Both the position numbers and the translations under genes were made by a program. This document shows positions 58,477 to 64,000 of a DNA stretch of 64,000 nt, piece by piece. Origin of the DNA: Bog-375 sp049698695 (lineage in GTDB: Bacteria; Acidobacteriota; Terriglobia; Bryobacterales; Bryobacteraceae). The DNA lies in NCBI GenBank assembly GCA_049698695.1, contig JBAVYH010000034.1, positions 1-64,000 of the forward strand, in the 5' to 3' direction. Within the stretch, counting starts at the first letter, position 1. The number at the start of each line of letters is the position of its first letter. The notes under the pieces are model-generated. The model was not told the DNA's origin and ran no database searches. It worked only from the letters and a program-made list of their open reading frames with translations.

Positions 58477-60354
58477 GTGTGTCATAAAGGAACACCCCGC
58501 GTTTCCATATGTTTCGCTGCCACAGTGTTTCTGGCCGGCACAGCGGCATTCTCCCAGACGGCCCCTGCATGGCGGAAGGTAGGCACCGCTTCGGTTGATC
58601 TGCAACTGGCCGGCCCGGCTACCGGCCCGGTAGAGCAGGTCTGGTTCGATTCCGGCGGGGGAGTACTATTGGCGCGAACCGCGTCCGGGGTGGTGTTCGA
58701 GACCGCCGATTATGAAACCTGGACCCCCGCGGCGGACGCGCTTCAGCCTCCGCCCACCCGGCCCGCCACTGCCGCCCGTCTGCCGGAAGCCTTTGCGCGA
58801 ATTATCGCTTCGTCTTCCAATCCTGATGTGATCTTCGGCCTCGGCCGGCAGCTCTATCGCTCCGACGACGGCGGCCACTCATGGAACAACCTGACCGCCT
58901 TCAAGTCCCGCTCAGTCATCGGGGATGGCGTGAACAGCGTGGCGGTTTCTCCTGTAGACGGCGATCAACTGGTGGCCGCCAACGATTATGGCGTGTGGCG
59001 TTCGCTCGATGGGGGCCTTTCCTGGTCCGCGCTGAATCAGGGGTTGCCCAACCTGCCGGTGCGCCGGATTCTCTCCACCGTTACCGGAACATCGGGCACC
59101 ATCGTGGACGTGGAGAACCTGGGTACCCTGGAATTGCCGCCGAGCGGCTCTCTGTGGCAACAAGTGGACGCGAGCTTGCCCGACGCCGCGCTGGAAGAGT
59201 TGTATTCGCGCCGGCTACAAACGGAAATCACCGCCGTGAGCCAGTCGGGCGACACGGTTTACGCTGGATCGGCGGATGGCCGCATCTGGGTCTCCGTGGA
59301 TGGCGGCCGCACGTTTCCGGCTCCGGCATGGGCAACCGGCGGCGGCCGCGTCGAGCGCGTCTTCGCCGATCCTGTCGAGCCGCGCGTGGCTCTGGCCGCG
59401 CTTTCCGGCGCCGGGCCCCACGTGCTGCGCACCACCAACAGCGGCAGCTTCTGGGATCCTCTCGATTTCAACCTGCCCAACCGGCCGGCCCACGGAATTA
59501 CCGCGGACCGCGCCGCTGGAGCGGTCTATGTCGCCACCGATGCCGGCGTGTTTTACGGCGTGGCGGACCTGGAGAACGCAAGTTCCAATCCGCTGAACTG
59601 GGTGAACCTGTCGTCGCGCTTGCCCGCGGCGCCGGCTTATGATGTGCGCCTGGATCCGGCGGGCGTCCAGCTCTACGCCGCCTTCGACGGCTACGGTGTG
59701 TACGCCACCGCGGCGCCCCACCGCGCGCGCGTTCCGCGCATCGTCAATACGGCCGATTTCAGCACCCGCCCTGCCGCGCCCGGTTCGCTGCTGAGCGTGG
59801 TGGGCGCGCAGGTGAGCCGCGCGGTAGCCGCCAACCTGGATTTCCCCGTGCTGGCCGCCGCGGAGGGCGAATCGCAGGTGCAGGTTCCGTTCGAAGTCGT
59901 CGGCCCCAGCGTGGGGCTCACGCTGTACACCGCGAGCGCCAACTTCACCATTCCACTCACGGTGCAGCCGGTCTCGCCGGCCATCCTGGTCTCGCGCGAT
60001 GGCGCCCCGGCCTTGTTCGATGCCGATAGCGACCTGCCGCTCGATGCACGCAGTTCCGCCCATTCCAACGGCCGAGTGAAAATCCTGGCCACCGGCCTGG
60101 GCAAAGTTCAGCCCAACTGGCCCGCCGGCATACAGGCGCCGCTCGATGACCCGCCTGCCGTGGTTGCGCCGGTGAAAGTCTTTCTCGATGGAGAGCCGCT
60201 CCAGGTCACCCGCGCCACGCTGGCGCCGGGGTATGTCGGCTTCTACCTGGTGGAAGCGCAACTCCCCGCCATCACCAACGCCGGCACCTCCGACCTCTAC
60301 CTCAGCGCCGGCGGCCAGGACAGCAACCACGTACAGATGCTGATGGAGCCGTAA
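58477..60354 (+). CDS. beta-propeller protein with TIGR03437 (Solibacter-type) C-terminal domain
   Basis: A 625-residue exported protein (GTG start; signal to about ATVFLAGTAAFS). Residues ~30-410 are repeats of the VPS10/BNR (sortilin-like) type: SDDGGHSWNN, SLDGGLSWSALNQG, VDGGRTFPAP, TNSGSFWDPLD. Residues ~415-625 form the TIGR03437 domain, from RIVNTADFSTRPAAPGSLL to LYLSAGGQDSNHVQM. This domain is nearly specific to Solibacter-like Acidobacteriota and anchors the taxonomic call. Function unknown; likely a cell-surface or secreted protein. Confidence 0.85.
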   Translation: MCHKGTPRVSICFAATVFLAGTAAFSQTAPAWRKVGTASVDLQLAGPATGPVEQVWFDSGGGVLLARTASGVVFETADYETWTPAADALQPPPTRPATAARLPEAFARIIASSSNPDVIFGLGRQLYRSDDGGHSWNNLTAFKSRSVIGDGVNSVAVSPVDGDQLVAANDYGVWRSLDGGLSWSALNQGLPNLPVRRILSTVTGTSGTIVDVENLGTLELPPSGSLWQQVDASLPDAALEELYSRRLQTEITAVSQSGDTVYAGSADGRIWVSVDGGRTFPAPAWATGGGRVERVFADPVEPRVALAALSGAGPHVLRTTNSGSFWDPLDFNLPNRPAHGITADRAAGAVYVATDAGVFYGVADLENASSNPLNWVNLSSRLPAAPAYDVRLDPAGVQLYAAFDGYGVYATAAPHRARVPRIVNTADFSTRPAAPGSLLSVVGAQVSRAVAANLDFPVLAAAEGESQVQVPFEVVGPSVGLTLYTASANFTIPLTVQPVSPAILVSRDGAPALFDADSDLPLDARSSAHSNGRVKILATGLGKVQPNWPAGIQAPLDDPPAVVAPVKVFLDGEPLQVTRATLAPGYVGFYLVEAQLPAITNAGTSDLYLSAGGQDSNHVQMLMEP

Positions 60355-60391
60355 GCCACGACGCGCGGCGGCAGGCACGACTCCTCCCCGC

Positions 60392-60411
60392 GGGCCGGTC
60401 TACAACGGCCC
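60392..60411. terminator. stem-loop between convergent genes
   Basis: GGGCCG/CGGCCC with an 8-nt loop between the TIGR03437 gene and the UvrC remnant. No T-run; may act as a weak bidirectional stop. Confidence 0.3.
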
Positions 60412-60416
60412 TCGAA

Positions 60417-60635
60417 TCAACCCTCATAATGCGCCTTCAGCTTCCTTGCGGCCGCCCGGCCCACGGCCTTCGCTAAATCCCCTTCCGAGGCTGCCCGCAC
60501 CAGCTCCGAGCTGCCGAATTGCTTCAGCAGCTTCTGCACCGTCTTCTCGCCCACGCCGGCAATCGCATCCAGCTCGCTGGTCAACTGGCACGCGGAGCGC
60601 CGCGAGCGGTGGAGAAGGCGGAGGTTTACTCCCAT
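60417..60635 (-). pseudogene. uvrC: remnant of the UvrC C-terminal helix-hairpin-helix domain
   Basis: A 72-residue open frame with QLTSELDAIAGVGEKTVQKLLKQFG followed by RAASEGDLAKAVGRAAARKLKAHY. This is the tandem HhH tail of the excinuclease subunit UvrC (full protein ~600 residues). The GIY-YIG, UVR and RNase H-like parts are missing; upstream sequence shows no match and runs into the kinase stop at 60706. It is most simply the broken-off 3' end of a uvrC gene left by a rearrangement, with a functional copy expected elsewhere. Confidence 0.7.
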
Positions 60636-60705
60636 GCGATCCGCGGGAGAAACGAGGCGGCCAAGCGGTGCGAGAAGTTCCAGGAGCGGGGTTTCGGTCG
60701 GGACG

Positions 60706-63700
60706 TTAGTTGCCGTCCTCGAGGCGGAACCGCGCCATCCAGATGTTGCCAGTGATCTCGAGCAGGTTGAAGACGATGTGGTCCCGGGTGACCGAGAGGT
60801 CCAGTGAAGGCGCGTACATGTGCATCAAGGACAGCCGGTTGGTATGGAAATGATACACCGGGGAGGGCTCGCCGATGGGCCGTTTACCGGCCGGATTCAG
60901 CCGCTGATTCCAAATGCAGCCGAACCCGTCGCGTAGGGAATAAAAGTAGAGCGCGTCTCCGGAAGCGGACCACCGCGGCTTATCATCCCACGCTTCGCCG
61001 CCGGTCACGGCGATCCACTCTTTCGGCCCGGGCGCCGACCCGTCCCGAAAAGGCGCGATGAAAACGCGGGTCCGATCCGGCTTGGTTCTGGCTACAAACG
61101 CGATCCAGCCATCATCGGGAGAAAAATGAGCCTGGTCGAGACTGAGCTCGGGGTGTTGCAGCAGCGGGGCTTTCGCTCCCGACGTCAGATCGAGCAGATC
61201 CACGTGCCGGGGTTGTCCGCTCAGGTAGAGCAGTTTCGTTCCATCGGAGGACCAGCCCACAGGCTCGCCGCAATCCTCGCACAACTTTTCGGCCATGCCC
61301 CGGCTGGTGGCGATGATATAAATGGGCCGCTTCTGCTTTTCGATCTCGGAATACGCCACTTTGGATCCGTCGGAGGTAATGATCGGCGAAGACACCTGGA
61401 CCGCGCTGACGGTGAGGGCAGTTTCCTGCCCGCTGTCGAGGTCCTTCATCCAGATATCCCTGTTCCCGGACCTTCTCGAGAGAAACACGACCTTTTTGCC
61501 ATCCGCCGAAGCCGACGGGTTGGTGTCGTAAGCCTCGCTCCGGGTCAGTTGCTGTAACTCGCCGGCGCCGGGGCGCTGTAAATCGGCCGCCTCTTTCGGG
61601 CGGATCGGCAAACGCCAGACGTTGTTGCGGGCGGAAAGGCTCGAGAAAGCCAGGAGCGTTCCGCGCCCGCCGGCATCCACGGACCGGGAAGGCTCTGCGT
61701 CCTGGCCGCTGCCGAAGGTCAGGCGCTGTGGTTCCCTCGCCACCTGCCAGGTCCTGGAGGAGATTCGTATCTTCCACAAGCTCGTGCTATCTCCGATGCT
61801 AGCCGAAAACATCAGGTCCTCTCCTGCCCAATCGCCGGGGCCCATGTATGCGGAAAGCCCCTGGCGCCGGAACGCATCAAAAGTACCCGTCTTTACGGCA
61901 ACCCCTCCATCGAGCGGGATGACCCACCAGTCGGACGCCTGGGCTGGGGAAGCTGAGGGGTTCTGAATGCCCTCAAACAAGATGTGTTTGCCATCGGGGG
62001 TCCAGATCGGATAGCGAGCGTCGGCGAAGCCTGCTCCGAGCGCCCGGGACGTCCCACCGTTAGACGGCACGACAAACACCTTCTTGCCTGAAGGATCGAG
62101 TCTGGCCGGATCGCCCACCCAGTACGTGATCTGGCTGCCATCGGGAGAAAACCTCGGGTTGCGCCCGTACCTGGCGATCATTCTCTCCTCGCCTGCCAGC
62201 GCCGAAACGACGTAAACCCCGCCTCCGCCCCGGTCGGAATGGAAAACGACCTTATCGCCGTCGGGAGAGAACGAGGGGTGATCGTCATCGGCTGGATCGC
62301 GCGTGAGCCGCAGGGGTTCGCCGCCGGCGAGTTGTCGTACCCAGATATCGAGATTTCCCTTGCTGCCGCGATCGGAGGCATAGGCCAGCAGTCTGCCATC
62401 ACGCGAAAGAGCCGGGTCCACCGTGAGCCCGGAATCGAATGTCAACTGGGTCAGCGTTGCCGGCTGGCCGAAAGGGCGCAGCTGGATCCGCAACCATGTC
62501 AGGATCCCAGCCCCAAGGAGTAGAGCGAGGCTTGCGGCGATGATGAATCTGTCGCGCCGCGGGTGAGCCTTCTTTCCGGCAGCGGGCAACTCAGGGACCA
62601 ACCTGCAGGAATCGGATTCCTCCCGCAAGGCGTCGAGGGCGATTTTCAGGTCTGCCATGTGCTGGAAGCGGCGGCGAGGGTCCTTTCGCAGGCACAGGCT
62701 GAGAACTCGCTCCACCTCCCTCGGCACGCACGGAACCGTCTCGCGGAGCGGCTTTGGTTCATCCCGGAGAATCGCCGACAGAGTGGAGATCCTGTTTTCC
62801 CTCTGAAACGCGCGCTGGCCGGTGAGCATCTCGTAAAAAACCGACCCAAAAGAAAAAATGTCGGAGCGGGCATCCACCTTCTTTCCTTCGGCCTGCTCCG
62901 GCGACATGTAGGCCACAGTACCCATGACGGCGCCGGCTTGGGTCAACGTCTTGTCGCTCGCCAGGGTTTGCGTGGTAGCCGATTCGTCGCTTGCGCCGGG
63001 TTCGGTGAGCTTCGCCAGGCCGAAGTCCAGCACCTTCAGCAGGCCCTTACCGGTGACCATGATGTTGGACGGCTTGAGGTCCCGGTGAACAATGCCGGCG
63101 GCGTGGGCGGTGGCGAGCGCGTCGGTGATTTCCACCGCGTATTGCAGCGCCTCACTGAGGGGCAGGCCCTTGCGCCCGATGAACTGCCGGAGCGTCTTGC
63201 CGTCGACGCATTCCATGGCGATGAAGTCAACGCCGTTATCGGAGCCGACCTCGTAAATGCTGACAATGTTTGGGTGATTCAGCGCCGAAGCGGCGCGGGC
63301 TTCGCGCAGCAGTCGCGACCGCCGCTCGGGGTCGGAGGCGTACTCCGGCGGTGGGATCTTGAGCGCCACTGGCCGGCGGAGTTGGGTGTCGTAGGCACGG
63401 TACACAGCCCCCATGCCGCCTTCGCCCAGCTTCGCTTGAATCTCGTAGTGGGCGAGTCGCTGCCCGACTGCTGGCCGGGCCGTGTCCGAAGGCATGTCGC
63501 TGCCCGCGGCACCGGCGCGCTCCCGGATTTCGTCAGGTCCCAGCCGGCGGCCTGCCACAGGCTCCCACGCGGGCTGGTCGAGAGTGCCGCCCGCCGATGG
63601 CTGCCCCAGCAGGGATTCCACCTCGCGCTGCAGGTCTTCATCCCCGGCGCAAGCCACCACAAGGAATGCCGCCCGTTCCCCAGGCTCGCGTTCCGACGCC

Positions 63701-63744
63701 GCGTGGTAGATCTCCTCGACGCGTTTCCAGCGGGCTGGATCCAT
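60706..63744 (-). CDS. PknB-like Ser/Thr kinase with TolB-like PD40 repeats
   Basis: A 1012-residue receptor kinase. The ~95-residue N-terminal extension (MDPARWKRVEEIYHAA...) is the usual acidobacterial leader. The kinase is complete: GEGGMGAVYRA, K129 in VALK, HRDLKPSN (H220, D222), DFG (240-242) and SPEQAEG. A single membrane helix (~397-415) follows. The rest is an external propeller of WD40-like/TolB repeats (LSRDGRLLAYASDRG, SFSPDGDKVVFHSDRGG, FSPDGSQITYW, and others). It most likely senses an outside signal and phosphorylates cytoplasmic partners. No target can be named. Confidence 0.93.
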   Translation of the reverse strand: MDPARWKRVEEIYHAASEREPGERAAFLVVACAGDEDLQREVESLLGQPSAGGTLDQPAWEPVAGRRLGPDEIRERAGAAGSDMPSDTARPAVGQRLAHYEIQAKLGEGGMGAVYRAYDTQLRRPVALKIPPPEYASDPERRSRLLREARAASALNHPNIVSIYEVGSDNGVDFIAMECVDGKTLRQFIGRKGLPLSEALQYAVEITDALATAHAAGIVHRDLKPSNIMVTGKGLLKVLDFGLAKLTEPGASDESATTQTLASDKTLTQAGAVMGTVAYMSPEQAEGKKVDARSDIFSFGSVFYEMLTGQRAFQRENRISTLSAILRDEPKPLRETVPCVPREVERVLSLCLRKDPRRRFQHMADLKIALDALREESDSCRLVPELPAAGKKAHPRRDRFIIAASLALLLGAGILTWLRIQLRPFGQPATLTQLTFDSGLTVDPALSRDGRLLAYASDRGSKGNLDIWVRQLAGGEPLRLTRDPADDDHPSFSPDGDKVVFHSDRGGGGVYVVSALAGEERMIARYGRNPRFSPDGSQITYWVGDPARLDPSGKKVFVVPSNGGTSRALGAGFADARYPIWTPDGKHILFEGIQNPSASPAQASDWWVIPLDGGVAVKTGTFDAFRRQGLSAYMGPGDWAGEDLMFSASIGDSTSLWKIRISSRTWQVAREPQRLTFGSGQDAEPSRSVDAGGRGTLLAFSSLSARNNVWRLPIRPKEAADLQRPGAGELQQLTRSEAYDTNPSASADGKKVVFLSRRSGNRDIWMKDLDSGQETALTVSAVQVSSPIITSDGSKVAYSEIEKQKRPIYIIATSRGMAEKLCEDCGEPVGWSSDGTKLLYLSGQPRHVDLLDLTSGAKAPLLQHPELSLDQAHFSPDDGWIAFVARTKPDRTRVFIAPFRDGSAPGPKEWIAVTGGEAWDDKPRWSASGDALYFYSLRDGFGCIWNQRLNPAGKRPIGEPSPVYHFHTNRLSLMHMYAPSLDLSVTRDHIVFNLLEITGNIWMARFRLEDGN

Positions 63745-64000
63745 AACAGCCTGGGCGGATTATAGCACCGCAAAGTCCCAAATCCCATCGCGATTGGCAC
63801 GTGATTGATCGCGACGGCGGCGACCGGGCGGTCACTAGACGCTCCTCGAGCCCCTGCTCCTGCGGCATCGCCTCAGCTTTCTGGAGCGGAGGTCTGGCGA
63901 CTGCTATGCTGCGCGGCAGCTAGGCCGTGGCTTCCGCCTGGCGGATTCAGGACACTACCTATCGACCGCGTGCGGAACAGAAAAAAGGACGGAAAAAGGA
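63745..64000. other. intergenic region at the right edge; possible start of a plus-strand gene beyond it
   Basis: 256 bases without a supported gene. The final bases GGAAAAAGGA form a strong ribosome-binding-like site, so a plus-strand gene may start just outside the window, divergent from the kinase. Nothing else is seen. Confidence 0.4.

Noticed and set aside
1..64000. CRISPR array, prophage or insertion sequence
   Set aside because: No regularly spaced repeats, no integrase, terminase, capsid or transposase-like protein was recognised; the only repeats are the four dispersed palindromes and the local duplications.

Overview
The window is high-GC DNA that most resembles an Acidobacteriota chromosome of the Solibacter/Bryobacter type. 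The best marker is the gene at 58477-60354, which ends in a domain typical of the TIGR03437 family that is abundant in Solibacter. Supporting signs are the Ser/Thr kinase carrying TolB-like WD40/PD40 repeats, many secreted proteins of unknown function, TadE/TadG-like genes, and a dispersed palindromic repeat seen four times. Assignment is by recognition of sequence motifs; no database search was run.

Layout. 1-2984: tail of an S9 peptidase, a PAP2 phosphatase coupled to a PHP-domain protein, and a divergent MGDG-synthase-like glycosyltransferase. 2997-4368: a degraded tRNA-like 5' half followed by a two-gene module (DUF5343 protein plus Swt1-like HEPN protein) with a different base composition; this is the best candidate for an undescribed system. 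4392-5816: SLC13/DASS anion transporter. 5939-13670: an outer-membrane biogenesis operon on the minus strand, Omp85/BamA-like, SurA_N-like and TamB-like, each joined to the next by a 4-nt stop/start overlap. 13710-16977: a ThiF/MoeB-like protein, then a NodB-like deacetylase, an acyl carrier protein and a NodE-like ketosynthase. 17153-24058: a HoxEFUYH-type NAD-linked [NiFe] hydrogenase operon in which HoxF is fused to a GltD/NfnB-like flavoprotein, followed by a maturation protease.

24087-36183: a membrane methyltransferase-like protein, two Spy-like periplasmic proteins, a DHA2 MFS transporter, a DsbA-DsbA-MauE cassette, a nicotinamidase/nicotinate phosphoribosyltransferase pair for NAD salvage, and a Gld-like ABC export operon with a DUF4340 protein. 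36481-39562: an ECF sigma factor with its own GGAAC/CGTAA promoter, an anti-sigma factor with a HEAT-like tail, and two DUF4097 proteins. 39629-43854: a Tat-exported TIM-barrel protein, a FlK-like thioesterase, a RodZ-type HTH protein, a degenerate alkaline-phosphatase-like protein, and PyrD.

43861-50126: a tandem duplication of a small secreted protein gene together with its leader, two beta-barrel-like proteins, a cytochrome c with an apparent frameshift at its 5' end, an RsuA/RluB pseudouridine synthase, and a divergent amidohydrolase. 50174-64000: a large OmpA protein with Ig-like repeats and a clear terminator, RNase P RNA, an M20 peptidase, a TadG/TadE/TadE set, a FecR protein, the TIGR03437 protein, a remnant of the UvrC C terminus, and a PknB-like kinase. 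No CRISPR array, intact tRNA, rRNA, prophage or transposase was found.
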